A stretch of 64,000 nucleotides of DNA from Myroides phaeus (GCF_009799805.1 NZ_CP047050.1:2618001-2682000); one strand, 5' to 3'; positions 35,010 to 45,108 are shown, numbered from the stretch's first letter. Numbers and translations: made by a program. Notes: generated by a model from the letters alone, not told the origin.

Positions 35010-36017
35010 ATGAATAAAAAATTTGCGGTTGTTATCTTAAATTGGAATGGAGAAAAGTTATTAAAGCAATTTTTACCTTCCGTTATAGACAATTCACAAC
35101 AAGCTAATATATACGTGATCGACAATGCATCTACAGACAACTCTATAGATGTATTACAAAAAGAATTTCCAACGATTAACATTATTGTAAATCAAGGAAA
35201 CTACGGATTTGCAAAAGGATATAATGAAGGTTTAAAGTCAATCAAAGAACCATACTTAGTTTTGGTTAACTCTGATATCGAAGTTACCCCAAATTGGTTA
35301 CCTCCAGTGCAAGAGATATTAGATAGTCAACCAGAAGTAGCAATTGTTCAACCCAAGATATTAGACTATAAAAGAAAAACACATTTTGAATATGCAGGTG
35401 CAGCAGGTGGTTTTATAGATTCATATGGTTTCCCTTTTTGTAGAGGGAGGATATTTGACACAATAGAACAAGACAATGGTCAGTATAACGACATTACTGA
35501 TATCTTTTGGGCATCTGGAGCTTGTTTCTTCATTCGTAACGAAGTTTACCAACAATTAGGAGGTTTTGATGAAGACTACTTTGCCCATCAAGAAGAGATA
35601 GACTTATGTTGGCGTGCACATAATATAGGACACCACATTAAATATTGTGGATTTTCCACAGTTTTCCACGTTGGAGGGGCTACGCTACAATACCAAAGTC
35701 CAAAGAAAACATATTTAAATTTTCGAAACTCACTATTGACATTATATAAGAACTTACCTAAGAAGAGAAAGTTTAGTACAATCTTTTTGCGGTTATGTTT
35801 AGACGGTATTGCAGGAGTAAGATATATGCTAATGTTTCAGCCAAAGCACTGTTTTGCTATTGTACGCTCACATTTTGCATTTTACAAGCGTATTTCAAGC
35901 TTCAAAAACAAAGTCAGTAAAACGCCAAAATGTGATTATTATAAAACAAAGTCTATAGTAAAATTGTATTATCTTCAGAATCAGAAAGAATATTTTAAAA
36001 TATTCGAAACAAAATAA
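35010..36017 (+). CDS. glycosyltransferase family 2
   Basis: A 335-residue GT-A fold glycosyltransferase. The N-terminal motif VVILNWNGEKLL and DNASTDNSIDVL bind the sugar nucleotide, LVLVNSDIEV holds the metal-binding position, and GGFDEDYFAHQEEIDLCWRA is the acceptor/catalytic ED motif. The closest overall architecture is the dTDP-rhamnose/abequose-type GT2 proteins, but donor and acceptor cannot be told. It is probably cytoplasmic or membrane-associated, in envelope glycan synthesis. It is co-transcribed with the upstream HsdR_N gene. Confidence 0.85.
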   Translation: MNKKFAVVILNWNGEKLLKQFLPSVIDNSQQANIYVIDNASTDNSIDVLQKEFPTINIIVNQGNYGFAKGYNEGLKSIKEPYLVLVNSDIEVTPNWLPPVQEILDSQPEVAIVQPKILDYKRKTHFEYAGAAGGFIDSYGFPFCRGRIFDTIEQDNGQYNDITDIFWASGACFFIRNEVYQQLGGFDEDYFAHQEEIDLCWRAHNIGHHIKYCGFSTVFHVGGATLQYQSPKKTYLNFRNSLLTLYKNLPKKRKFSTIFLRLCLDGIAGVRYMLMFQPKHCFAIVRSHFAFYKRISSFKNKVSKTPKCDYYKTKSIVKLYYLQNQKEYFKIFETK

Positions 36018-36052
36018 TTATTCAATCGCTTCTTATTTTGCACGCATTTTGC

Positions 36053-36060
36053 TATATTTG
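36053..36060 (+). promoter_or_regulatory. -7 box of the OmpA-family gene
   Basis: TATATTTG, 28 bp before ATG 36089. No TTG at the usual distance. Confidence 0.45.
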
Positions 36061-36088
36061 ACATAACAATTCAATCATTTTTTTAATT

Positions 36089-36928
36089 ATGAGAAAAGTA
36101 TTTTTAGGATTATCAGTTTTAGCTTTAGTAATGACATCATGTGGTACTAAACAAAAGATTGCTGATTTAGAATTAAAAAATAAAGAAGTTCAAGATTTAT
36201 TAAACACTTGTACTATTAAATTAAATTCTACTTTAGCAGAAAAGAACGCATTAGCAAATCAAGTTGATCACTTGAAAAAGAACACGAATGACTTAATTAG
36301 CAATGTAGGTAACTTAACAATGTTATCTTCTAAAGGGGCTGAAAACCTTGAGAAATCTTTAGAAAGCTTAAAAGAGAAAGATTTAAAAATCTCTCGTTTA
36401 CAAGATGCAATTACTAAGAAAGACTCTGTTACTTTAGCATTAGTAAGAAGCGTTAAGAAAGAAGTAGGTTTTGACGATCCGGACATTCAAGTAAACGTAG
36501 AAAAAGGAGTTGTTTACATTTCTATTGCTGATAAATTATTATTTAAAACAGCAGGATATGAAGTTAACGATAAAGCTAAAAAAGTATTAGCTAAAGTTGC
36601 TGCTATCGCGAAAAGCAAACCAGACTTCGAAGTTATGGTTGAAGGACACACTGATAATGTGCCAATCAAAAACGCTATGATGAGAGACAACTGGGACTTA
36701 AGTGTTAAACGTGCAGTTTCTATCGTACAAGTATTACAAAGTGATTTTGGTTTAAACCCAGGTCAATTAGTAGCTTCAGGACGTGGAGAATATGTGCCAT
36801 TAGTTGATAATGACAGCGCAGAAAACAAAGCGAGAAACAGAAGAACAAGAATCGTTCTTCTACCAAAAATCGATCAATTCTATGATATGATCGAAAAAGA
36901 AATGAAAGAACTTGCAAAAGGAAACTAA
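36089..36928 (+). CDS. OmpA-family lipoprotein
   Basis: A 279-residue outer-membrane lipoprotein. The signal sequence ends in the lipobox TSCG (Cys18), followed by a coiled-coil stretch (about 25-110) and a C-terminal OmpA-like peptidoglycan-binding domain (about 140-270) with VEGHTDNVP and KARNRRTRIVL. It probably tethers the outer membrane to the cell wall. It is monocistronic, with a -7 box and a strong terminator. Confidence 0.9.
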   Translation: MRKVFLGLSVLALVMTSCGTKQKIADLELKNKEVQDLLNTCTIKLNSTLAEKNALANQVDHLKKNTNDLISNVGNLTMLSSKGAENLEKSLESLKEKDLKISRLQDAITKKDSVTLALVRSVKKEVGFDDPDIQVNVEKGVVYISIADKLLFKTAGYEVNDKAKKVLAKVAAIAKSKPDFEVMVEGHTDNVPIKNAMMRDNWDLSVKRAVSIVQVLQSDFGLNPGQLVASGRGEYVPLVDNDSAENKARNRRTRIVLLPKIDQFYDMIEKEMKELAKGN

Positions 36929-36930
36929 TT

Positions 36931-36962
36931 ATAAAGCCACTCTTAATTGAGTGGCTTTTTTT
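36931..36962 (+). terminator. terminator of the OmpA-family gene
   Basis: Stem AAAGCCACTC (36933-36942) with GAGTGGCTTT (36949-36958), loop TTAATT, then T-run. Confidence 0.9.
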
Positions 36963-37144
36963 ATACCCTATCCTTATTTTTCCTACTATACCTCCCTCCA
37001 CCTCTATTATTACAATTCTATAAGCAAGTATTACTAAAAAGTTACTTTTTAGATACTTTACAAGTTTAATGTCTTTATTTACCCACAATAACAGTCATAT
37101 ATGAATAAATTATCGTACTTTTAGTATTGATATTTAATTTAATT

Positions 37145-38089
37145 ATGAACGGCATAACAACAAACTTTACCAACTTTGATATCATTGGAGATATTCACGG
37201 TCACAGTAACGATTTAAAACAACTTTTATCAGCTTTAGGATACACCACTTCTAATGGCTATTTTCAACATCCTGAAAGAAAAGTACTATTTATTGGAGAT
37301 TATATTGACAGAGGAGTTAATGTAATTGAAGTACTTGATATAGTAAAGAAAATGGTTGATAACAATCAAGCCATTGCTCTAATGGGTAACCACGAGTATA
37401 ACGCTATTTGTTACAACACAAAATCTTCTAAGGGCGAATACCTTCGTCCACATAACAAGAAAAACTTTAATCAACACGCGGTTACAATGGCAGCTTTTAT
37501 GCAAGACGCTGAATTGTATAAAATGTATATTGAATGGTTTAAAACACTTCCTCTTTTCTTTGAGAATGATAGTTTTAGAGCTGTACACGCTTGTTGGGAT
37601 GATAAAGGGATTGATGTCCTTAAAAAGAAGTTAGTCAATAATTGTTTAACAGATGAACTATTAGAAGAATCAAGTACTATGGGTACGGAACTTCATTTAG
37701 CTGTTGAACACGCTTTAAAAGGAAAAGAAGCGACTCTACCTGAAGGGTTGAGCTTTATTGATAATGATCGTATTTTAAGAACTGAATTCCGTATTAAATG
37801 GTGGGAAAACCCTCAAGAAATGACTTATAGCAATATGAGCATACACCCAATCGATAATTTGCCCAATACACCATTTCAATCAGAAGAGAAAAGCTACTAT
37901 AAACAAGGTGAAAAACCTGTTTTCTTTGGTCACTACTGGATGCCATATTCTGAAAATCAGAAACCTACAGTATTAAAAGATAACGTTTGTTGTCTGGATT
38001 TTAGCATCGCCAAAGACGGTAAACTTATCTGTTACCGCTATTCAGGTGAAAACATTTTAGATTCAGCTAAAATTGCTTTTATAAAATAG
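37145..38089 (+). CDS. metallophosphoesterase (calcineurin-like)
   Basis: A 314-residue cytoplasmic phosphoesterase. The five metal-binding motifs are visible: GDIHGH (near residue 15), GDYIDRG, GNHEYN, the HACWD region and GHYWMP. It is close to the Ser/Thr-phosphatase/diadenosine-tetraphosphatase branch, but the substrate is not clear. TTG 37127 would add six residues; ATG 37145 was chosen. It is followed after 8 bp by an unrecognised 441-residue protein, so the two probably form one unit. Confidence 0.85.
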   Translation: MNGITTNFTNFDIIGDIHGHSNDLKQLLSALGYTTSNGYFQHPERKVLFIGDYIDRGVNVIEVLDIVKKMVDNNQAIALMGNHEYNAICYNTKSSKGEYLRPHNKKNFNQHAVTMAAFMQDAELYKMYIEWFKTLPLFFENDSFRAVHACWDDKGIDVLKKKLVNNCLTDELLEESSTMGTELHLAVEHALKGKEATLPEGLSFIDNDRILRTEFRIKWWENPQEMTYSNMSIHPIDNLPNTPFQSEEKSYYKQGEKPVFFGHYWMPYSENQKPTVLKDNVCCLDFSIAKDGKLICYRYSGENILDSAKIAFIK

Positions 38090-38097
38090 TAGTTTTT

Positions 38098-39423
38098 ATG
38101 TTTAAGTACGTCAAGCATTTTTTAAAACCTAATGTATCTACAGGAGAAAGGATTACTTCTGTGGACAATTACTCTCTATTAAAAAATGAAGATGTTATTT
38201 ATATAGAAAATGGTTATTTAATAAGTAAAAATAAAATCAACTATTATAATTGTCATCAGTCTATTGACGACATACAAGTTCTATACTTTACCTGCATAAA
38301 CAACAAAGGATTGTTGTTTATTGCAGGTAAACATAATAGTTATATCCCTATATTTTCTGAAAACTTCGCTAACACTTTTGAGCAATTATCAATTGTTTTA
38401 GGCTTTTCAAAACAACTCTTACCTGAATTCACAAGCACTACATTTTGTGATAGAAATCTATTCATTTGGGCAAGAAAAAACGAAACAAATTACACTATTA
38501 TAGACAGTAAAACATCTACTGATATAGTAGAAGGTTATGAAATTCAAAATTCACAAAGAACTTTTATATCTTGGGATACAACTTATGACGAAGTCATTAA
38601 TTTAAAAGAAATAGCAGTCTGTACACCTGACAATGAAGACGACTTAATTAAGTACACTTTTACTACACCAGTACGAGTTGGAGATGTTATCTTAAATAAT
38701 TTTTCTTTTTATGATTGTCATAGAAAAAATATTGCAGTTAGCTCTTACTTTTCATATTGTGAAAACAGTGACCCCTGCAACAAACCTTACATTGAGCTCA
38801 AAAATCTACTTTTAAACTACAAAGAATTAAATAGCTTAAAACTTAATAAAACTGAAGAGAACGAATATATTTTAAGCACTACTATACAAACAGAAAATCA
38901 AGAGTTCTATCTATCAAATGCTTATCCTGCCTCTTTAGATGCTGGTAATATGAAGGTGTTTTTCTTAGTTACCAATCTAAAGGAATACCCTGAATCTGTT
39001 ATTTATCCTAAACATACACAAAAACTTGCTATAAGTCATTGTACTACTTTGGATGATTCTATTTATTTAGACACTCAAGCTTATAAGGAAAACCCTAATA
39101 TTTATAGAATCCCTACATTTATACAAGAGATATCACACAATAAAACATTCATTTGGATTGACGAAAACAATGATGAAGTTGGTTTTTCTGATGATTTATA
39201 CACACATTTAATACCACGTAAAGAAATAGAATACTTTTCCCTTCATTCTACAATAAGTGAGGGCAATATACTTATATATAAATTATGTGTAAAATTAAAG
39301 TCTAATGATACACTGTTAGATGTATTACAATCTTACTCTAACTCTCTTATTCTATTTGAAGATCAAATTAAAAGAGATATTCCAATCCCTTTTAAGAGCC
39401 ATTTAGACGATTATATCTTTTAA
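38098..39423 (+). CDS. unrecognised 441-residue protein
   Basis: I do not recognise this family. No signal peptide or membrane segment; soluble, beta-rich in appearance, with scattered cysteines (SYFSYCENSDPCNK, VCTPDNED). AT-rich codon use compared with housekeeping neighbours. It starts 8 bp after the metallophosphoesterase and ends 8 bp from the stop of the convergent 491-residue gene, with no terminator in between. The tight linkage suggests a joint role with the phosphoesterase, perhaps as partner or substrate, but this is only inference. Confidence 0.6.
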   Translation: MFKYVKHFLKPNVSTGERITSVDNYSLLKNEDVIYIENGYLISKNKINYYNCHQSIDDIQVLYFTCINNKGLLFIAGKHNSYIPIFSENFANTFEQLSIVLGFSKQLLPEFTSTTFCDRNLFIWARKNETNYTIIDSKTSTDIVEGYEIQNSQRTFISWDTTYDEVINLKEIAVCTPDNEDDLIKYTFTTPVRVGDVILNNFSFYDCHRKNIAVSSYFSYCENSDPCNKPYIELKNLLLNYKELNSLKLNKTEENEYILSTTIQTENQEFYLSNAYPASLDAGNMKVFFLVTNLKEYPESVIYPKHTQKLAISHCTTLDDSIYLDTQAYKENPNIYRIPTFIQEISHNKTFIWIDENNDEVGFSDDLYTHLIPRKEIEYFSLHSTISEGNILIYKLCVKLKSNDTLLDVLQSYSNSLILFEDQIKRDIPIPFKSHLDDYIF

Positions 39424-39431
39424 CTTAAAAA

Positions 39432-40907
39432 TTACATCAACGCTTCAATTCGTTGTATTCCTGTACGTTGACATACTAATCTAAAACGCTTATATTCAAC
39501 TTTATCTTCATATTTAATCTGAGAAATAATATTTAAATAATATACCTTATCTGCTAAGATCGCATCAGGCTCTCCATCTTTTTTAAGTGTATACAGAGAA
39601 ACATAAGGATTATTCATTCTTTGTGTTAACCGAGTAATATTAAATCTTAAAATATCGTGTATACCATCAAAAGCATATGTACTTTCTTGTAGTACCTTAC
39701 TGTTTTCTAAACACACTTTTTTTCGGTATAGCATTATTTTCTCATTATGAATTCTATTCTCCACTTCTAATAAAGCCGATCGATCACGAAGATTCAAAAC
39801 CTCTTCTGGAACTTTATCTTCAGTTATAAAATCAGAAGCTTCTTTCATCCATCCTATTTTCTGATCTTTTACACTTATCACAGTATTATTATCAAAATAT
39901 TTACCGCCTAATTTTCCTGCAAAGTAAAATCGCATCAACTCTTTAATTCTGTCCTTTAGCATATAACTAATTACTAAAGCTACAAATAATGGCATTGTGA
40001 AATTCCCGAATTTTTGTTGAAATGAAAATGCAATCATAGTAGCAAAAATCATTGATACACCAGCTGCTATACTATAATAAATTTGTTGCGCAATTACACC
40101 ATCTTCATCTTTTCGTTTATTAGACACCAATACTAAATCAGATTCAACGTATTTATTAAGCATATCGTGACGATAGACAACCTTTTGATTGTTTTCCCTA
40201 TCACCAATTAATACATCTAAAAACCCTTCTGATTTCCTATATTCTTTCTCTCTTATAATTGAATCAACTAATTCTTTATATATACCAGTAGAAAGATTAT
40301 CCTTAACGTCCTTTATGACATCCATCAATTGGAATGTATGATTCACTGAAGAATAGGATAAGAATTCATTACCAAAGCTATAATAATTCATTATATCAGA
40401 ATTACCTTCAAACTCTTTAATTGATTCCTTTACTTCTCTAAAAGAATCGATAATTCCTTGTAAATTCTTTATATACTCTGAACACAAATCAGATAACTCA
40501 CTTGTATATTTTTTGTTTTTAATTTCACTTACGCTGTCTCTTATTGAACTTCTGAAAATAGCCATAAACATTTTTAATTGAAACTCGTATTCCATACTAT
40601 TTTCAATTAGATCATCTGCTGTTTTATTTAATAAATTCATCGATGCGCGTAAATTATTTAATGGTATAGCACCATTATCTGCGATCTCCCTTAAATGAAA
40701 TACAGGCGTAATAAATCTAACCTTAGACTTCACGTCTGAATAAAACTGTTGCTTTAAATAAGTTGAGGCATTGATATCAAAAGAATTTGGAATAAACATC
40801 CAAGTATTAATATCAAACTCTCTCTTTTCACCTACTTTATCCGTCTTAAACCCTACTTTAATTTCTAAAGAAAAAGGATCGTGGATACTCGCTTCTATCT
40901 CAATCAT
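39432..40907 (-). CDS. unrecognised membrane protein, 491 residues
   Basis: A long soluble N-terminal part (about 1-270) is followed by two adjacent hydrophobic segments (ending near SYMLKDRIKEL) and a C-terminal cytosolic-looking domain (about 330-491). No signal peptide. A conserved-looking stretch is PVFHLREIADNG. I do not recognise the family. It faces the phosphoesterase-linked gene, converging 8 bp apart, and the upstream gap is 338 bp. It could be a membrane-anchored sensor or scaffold; nothing in the sequence decides. Confidence 0.6.
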   Translation of the reverse strand: MIEIEASIHDPFSLEIKVGFKTDKVGEKREFDINTWMFIPNSFDINASTYLKQQFYSDVKSKVRFITPVFHLREIADNGAIPLNNLRASMNLLNKTADDLIENSMEYEFQLKMFMAIFRSSIRDSVSEIKNKKYTSELSDLCSEYIKNLQGIIDSFREVKESIKEFEGNSDIMNYYSFGNEFLSYSSVNHTFQLMDVIKDVKDNLSTGIYKELVDSIIREKEYRKSEGFLDVLIGDRENNQKVVYRHDMLNKYVESDLVLVSNKRKDEDGVIAQQIYYSIAAGVSMIFATMIAFSFQQKFGNFTMPLFVALVISYMLKDRIKELMRFYFAGKLGGKYFDNNTVISVKDQKIGWMKEASDFITEDKVPEEVLNLRDRSALLEVENRIHNEKIMLYRKKVCLENSKVLQESTYAFDGIHDILRFNITRLTQRMNNPYVSLYTLKKDGEPDAILADKVYYLNIISQIKYEDKVEYKRFRLVCQRTGIQRIEALM

Positions 40908-41205
40908 AAACTAACTTAAGACATAAAATATAAATTAACCTCAAGGTATTAAATATATTCATTATACAAGTTCTTTTTACATAAATCTGTCTTTATTTCT
41001 AAGTGATACTTTTTAAAAACGTTCATTTTTCATTATTGCCAATTATCTTCAATAGATAATTTTCATTAAAAAAGACATTAATACTAATAAAAAAGAAAAA
41101 AAAGACACTAATTACAATAAACCTCAACACAAGGTAGTTTTGGTTATAAATTATATAATTTAAGATAATTATGTAATTAAAATTCACAATTTTAACATTA
41201 TAACC
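40908..41205. other. intergenic gap, nothing clear
   Basis: A very AT-rich divergent gap. A hydrophobic 65-codon minus-strand frame (41023-41220) overlaps the promoter of the next gene and looks non-coding. Confidence 0.4.
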
Positions 41206-41213
41206 TACCTTTG
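41206..41213 (+). promoter_or_regulatory. -7 box of the 160-residue gene
   Basis: TACCTTTG, 32 bp before ATG 41246. No clear -33 TTG. Confidence 0.4.
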
Positions 41214-41245
41214 TAGTCAACTTAAATCAAAAAAGAACACCTCTT

Positions 41246-41728
41246 ATGATACAATTTAATTCAGATATTAAAGAATCAATTCAACTACTTAAAAGTGATA
41301 ATATCATTACACAAAAAGCAATTAACTATCTCATTAGTGATAATGTTACCTCTTTAGGTTTTTACTCTTTATTAGAAAACAATGGCATATACAATGCACA
41401 AAGCTTAAAAAAATATTTTTTAAGCTTGCTTATTGATATCAAAAATGAAATCATTAAAAAACACCATTATTTTAAAGAAGAACACATTATTGATTTAAAG
41501 ATTATAAAACGATTATTTCAAATTAATGATAATGAACTACTTCATTATAAATCACAGGAAATAGATCTTATAATCAATAATCAACTTATGTATTTAACCA
41601 ATAGAAAAGAGTATAAAAGACATCTAAATATCCTCCAATCATTATTAGGTATATCAATCAATGGTGACACTACTCTTTCACACAAGAGCACACTCACTGA
41701 TATATCAAATATAGAATTAGCAATGTAA
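41246..41728 (+). CDS. unrecognised 160-residue protein
   Basis: No domain recognised. It is highly charged, mainly helical in appearance (many K/E/L/I heptad-like stretches such as NEIIKKHHYFKEEHIIDLK), with no signal peptide or membrane segment and no Cys. Very AT-rich, like the surrounding orphan genes. A -7 box lies upstream. The next gene (81 residues) follows after 139 bp. Confidence 0.5.
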   Translation: MIQFNSDIKESIQLLKSDNIITQKAINYLISDNVTSLGFYSLLENNGIYNAQSLKKYFLSLLIDIKNEIIKKHHYFKEEHIIDLKIIKRLFQINDNELLHYKSQEIDLIINNQLMYLTNRKEYKRHLNILQSLLGISINGDTTLSHKSTLTDISNIELAM

Positions 41729-41867
41729 TAGAAATAACAACTAAACTCTTTATTACTTTAAGCAAATATTGCATTTTCCAGATAGAAATAATAAGCATTT
41801 AATAAAATTTATTTACTATTAAAGAATGGCATACTTTTTACTACAATAATACTATACAGTACTTCAC

Positions 41868-42113
41868 ATGAAATTTTTCACTAATATATTTTTAGCAATA
41901 ATAGCTTTTGTACTAATTAAAATTAGTATATACTCATTTAATAGTATTGCAAATAATTTATATACCGGTACTGACAACCTTTTTTTAATTACAATTTTCA
42001 TACTTGTAATCTCCTTAACAAGTTCGCTTTTTATTCTCTCTTACATTATATGGACAGCTTTTAATTCCATACAGAAATATACTCAGTTAAAAGAATCTAA
42101 AAACAAAAGCTAA
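41868..42113 (+). CDS. small two-helix membrane protein, unknown
   Basis: An 81-residue protein with two hydrophobic segments (about 3-25 and 35-62) and a short charged tail. No known family recognised. The frame is consistent, but this is a small AT-rich ORF and so a less certain gene. Confidence 0.45.
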   Translation: MKFFTNIFLAIIAFVLIKISIYSFNSIANNLYTGTDNLFLITIFILVISLTSSLFILSYIIWTAFNSIQKYTQLKESKNKS

Positions 42114-42154
42114 CTTACTTTGTAAAATACCGTCCATTTCTAAAATTTACTCTA

Positions 42155-42191
42155 TAAAAAAAGGACCTTTATAAAATAAAGATCCTTTTAA
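42155..42191 (-). terminator. terminator of dnaN
   Basis: Imperfect stem of AAAAGGACCTTTAT with AAAGATCCTTTT (about 42159-42189). The minus strand continues with T. Confidence 0.6.
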
Positions 42192-42223
42192 ATATATCTA
42201 TTCAGATAAGAGAATACTATTTA

Positions 42224-43342
42224 CTAATTGTTTAGCATTACTGGCATAACCAACATAGTTACAGATTCCCCATCTTCTAATCCATCTACTGGAGTTAAAA
42301 TTCCTGCTCTATTAGGCAATGACATCTCTAATAAGATTTCATCTGATTGCAAGTTATTTAACATCTCTAATAAGAAACGAGAGTTAAATCCAATTTGCAT
42401 ATCATCACCTTGATAATCACAAGTTAAACGCTCATCTGCTTTGTTTGAATAATCAATATCTTCTGCAGAAATGTTTAACTCAGTACCAGCAACTTTAAGT
42501 CTTAATTGATGTGTAGTTTTATTAGCATAGATAGCCACACGTCTAACCGAACTTAAAAACTGTGTTCTGTTGATCAATAACTTATTCGGGTTTTCTTTTG
42601 GAATAACAGCCTCATAATTAGGATATTTTCCATCAATCAAACGACAAGTTAAGAAGTAATTTTCAAAAGCAAACTGTGCATTTGATTCATTAAACTCAAT
42701 TGTTACATCTGCACCTGAAGACATTAAGATGTTTTTCAAAATAGTCAATGGTTTCTTAGGCATAATAAAACTTGCTTCATTTGAAGAAGTAATATCTGCT
42801 CTTGAATACTTAACTAATTTATGAGCATCTGTAGCAACAAAAATTAATCCCGCAGGTGAAAATTGAAAAAATACACCAGACATAACTGGTCTTAAATCAT
42901 CATTTCCAGCAGCAAAGATAGTTTTACTAATTGCTGTTGCTAATACTCCAGCAGGAACTTCTGTTTTAGAAGGATCTTCTAAAGACTCAGCTTTAGGAAA
43001 CTCTTCTCCTAATGCATAAGCTAACACATATTTACCTACATCAGAACTGATTTCAATGGTATTGTTTTCCTTAACTGAAAAAGTCAAAGGTTGTTCTGGA
43101 AATGTTTTCAATGTTTCCAACAACAATTTAGCAGGAACAGCTATACTTCCTTGACTTGTAGATTCAATCTCTAAAGTAGCTGACATTGTAGTTTCTAAAT
43201 CCGAAGCAGAAACCTTCAATATATTATTATCTAACTCAAATAAGAAGTTATCTAAAATATGTAAGGTATTACTACTGTTGATTACACTACCTAGAACTTG
43301 CAATTGCTTTAACAAGTAGGAACTCGATACTATAAACTTCAT
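42224..43342 (-). CDS. dnaN: DNA polymerase III beta clamp
   Basis: A 372-residue sliding clamp of three similar domains (about 1-120, 121-245, 246-372). N-terminal MKFIVSSSYLLKQLQVL, the domain II block DDLRPVMSGVFF, and the C-terminus VMPVMLNN fit the family. It rings DNA and tethers polymerase and repair factors. It lies 80 bp downstream of gldG on the same strand and has its own -7 box, so it can be transcribed separately or with the gld genes. Confidence 0.95.
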   Translation of the reverse strand: MKFIVSSSYLLKQLQVLGSVINSSNTLHILDNFLFELDNNILKVSASDLETTMSATLEIESTSQGSIAVPAKLLLETLKTFPEQPLTFSVKENNTIEISSDVGKYVLAYALGEEFPKAESLEDPSKTEVPAGVLATAISKTIFAAGNDDLRPVMSGVFFQFSPAGLIFVATDAHKLVKYSRADITSSNEASFIMPKKPLTILKNILMSSGADVTIEFNESNAQFAFENYFLTCRLIDGKYPNYEAVIPKENPNKLLINRTQFLSSVRRVAIYANKTTHQLRLKVAGTELNISAEDIDYSNKADERLTCDYQGDDMQIGFNSRFLLEMLNNLQSDEILLEMSLPNRAGILTPVDGLEDGESVTMLVMPVMLNN

Positions 43343-43380
43343 ACTATAATTATTTTATATGTAAAATGCTTTTACAGCCA

Positions 43381-43388
43381 CAAATATA
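43381..43388 (-). promoter_or_regulatory. -7 box of dnaN
   Basis: TATATTTG on the minus strand, 38 bp before the dnaN ATG. A TTG lies 12 nt upstream of it, closer than usual. Confidence 0.4.
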
Positions 43389-43422
43389 TTCGATAATTGT
43401 CAATTATAAAAGCAATATTAGA

Positions 43423-45108
43423 CTACTTTTTAACGAACTTACGTTTTCTTAACACTATAAATATAACACCAAAAACCATAACTATCACAATTGGAATAAT
43501 TAAAACCATTAATTGTATAGTATTATACACTTGAGAGACCTTCATCTTATCAAGCATTGGTATCTTTACTTCTTTTGTTCGTAAATCTATTAAGCCGTTA
43601 TCATCTAACAAGTAATTCACTGTATTTAATAAAAACTCTTTATTTCCATACAGCTTATTTACCCAACGATCATATCCCAATTCTAACGGAGTACCTTTAC
43701 TATCGACTTGATTACGAACAATATCTCCATCAGAAATTACAACCATTTGCGTTGGTTTACTTTCGTATTGAGGTTCTTTTAAACTAAATGGCAGAACCCT
43801 ATTTTTATAAACAGAAGTAAAACTACCCTCTAATAAAACCCCCATTATATAACTCCCTTTACCTTCAAAAAGCTCGGGTGTTGTTTCTTCATTTAAAACT
43901 TCAAAACTTATTTCGTTTAGCACTCCAACCAACATTGAGTACTTAGATGAACTTAACAATACTGTCTTACTCACTCCATTTTTCAATGTATCAATTGACG
44001 AGGCAAAATCAAGCTTTATTCCTTCTATATTTTTTACGATCGGATGTTCTGACTCTGGATAAACAAATGGTGCAAACTTCCACACAAAATCCCCATATTG
44101 TGTTTCACTTCCTTGTTTTCCAATAGCCAACTTAATTGGAGTACCTATCTCATCTTTCACAAGATTAGCATTCAAACGCACACCATATTTAAAAAGCATC
44201 TCCCCTAAACTCTGGTCTTTATTATAAGCTAACAAGGAACCAGTATTTTTCAAACTATCAAAATCAGCTTGTACTTGATCCAACAGCCACATTGTTTTCC
44301 CACCATTCATTATATACTGATCCAAAACCTCTACCTGCTCTTCTGTGAAGGCTTTAGTCGGTTTTGCTATAACAGCAAGATCATACTCTTTTAACTGCTC
44401 TAATGTTTTTTGTGGAGCTACTGCTACAGAATCTAATGTAAACGGCGCGATATGATAACTCTCTCTTACAGACATCAAAAAATCTGCGATATACATATCC
44501 TCTAATTCGCCATTACCCTTTAGAATCGCAATTTTCTTACTCTTCTCTTCTGTAACTTTATGCAATGCATCTGCAAAAGCATATTCCAAATGTTGCACAG
44601 AAGAAATCACTTTCTCTTCTGTATTAGCCCCCATTAAATTTTTCAACAATTGAACACGAGTAGCCTTCTCTCCTTTTGACACAATAGCCCAAGGATATAC
44701 TAATTGCTGACTCTGAGTCCCTTTATCATTAACAGAAACAGTAACAGGTTTTAATCCGAAATTAAACAATTCTTCCAAGATTTGTTCTTGTGAACCACCT
44801 TCTTCACTTGGATCTATAAATCTAAAACGCACATTAGAATTACGAGCTTGAAACTCTTCTAACAACTGTTTTGTCTCGCTTTGTAGTTTTCTAAACTCTT
44901 GTGGAAAGTTACCTTTTAGAAACACATCTATCTCTATAGGCTCTTCAATTCTATCTACAATGTTATTAGTGGCTTTAGACAAAGTATAACGCTTATCTTG
45001 AGTAAAGTCATGTCGAACATATAAATAAGCCCCTAAAGCATTTAAAACTACCAACCCAACGAATAGCCTTAACAGTAACGAAACGTCCTTTCTATAAAAC
45101 TTCTTCAT
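43423..45108 (-). CDS. gldG: gliding ABC transporter substrate-binding protein GldG
   Basis: A 561-residue membrane protein with an N-terminal transmembrane anchor (about 10-30), a long periplasmic Gldg/ABC-type domain (SKATNNIVDRIEEPIEIDVFLKG near the start), and a C-terminal membrane segment (about 530-555). GldG with GldF and GldA forms an ABC transporter first found as needed for Flavobacterium gliding. Its ATG shares a base with the gldF TAA (TAATG), so the two are coupled. The organism need not glide, since the genes also occur in non-gliding relatives. Confidence 0.92.
   Translation of the reverse strand: MKKFYRKDVSLLLRLFVGLVVLNALGAYLYVRHDFTQDKRYTLSKATNNIVDRIEEPIEIDVFLKGNFPQEFRKLQSETKQLLEEFQARNSNVRFRFIDPSEEGGSQEQILEELFNFGLKPVTVSVNDKGTQSQQLVYPWAIVSKGEKATRVQLLKNLMGANTEEKVISSVQHLEYAFADALHKVTEEKSKKIAILKGNGELEDMYIADFLMSVRESYHIAPFTLDSVAVAPQKTLEQLKEYDLAVIAKPTKAFTEEQVEVLDQYIMNGGKTMWLLDQVQADFDSLKNTGSLLAYNKDQSLGEMLFKYGVRLNANLVKDEIGTPIKLAIGKQGSETQYGDFVWKFAPFVYPESEHPIVKNIEGIKLDFASSIDTLKNGVSKTVLLSSSKYSMLVGVLNEISFEVLNEETTPELFEGKGSYIMGVLLEGSFTSVYKNRVLPFSLKEPQYESKPTQMVVISDGDIVRNQVDSKGTPLELGYDRWVNKLYGNKEFLLNTVNYLLDDNGLIDLRTKEVKIPMLDKMKVSQVYNTIQLMVLIIPIVIVMVFGVIFIVLRKRKFVKK

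Noticed and set aside
36720..37088. 122-codon minus-strand frame over the end of the OmpA gene
   Set aside because: It lies antisense to a clear gene and its terminator, with no domain or ribosome-entry sign.
41023..41220. 65-codon hydrophobic minus-strand frame
   Set aside because: It overlaps the promoter of the next gene, has low-complexity poly-Phe/Ile content and no recognisable motif; probably non-coding.
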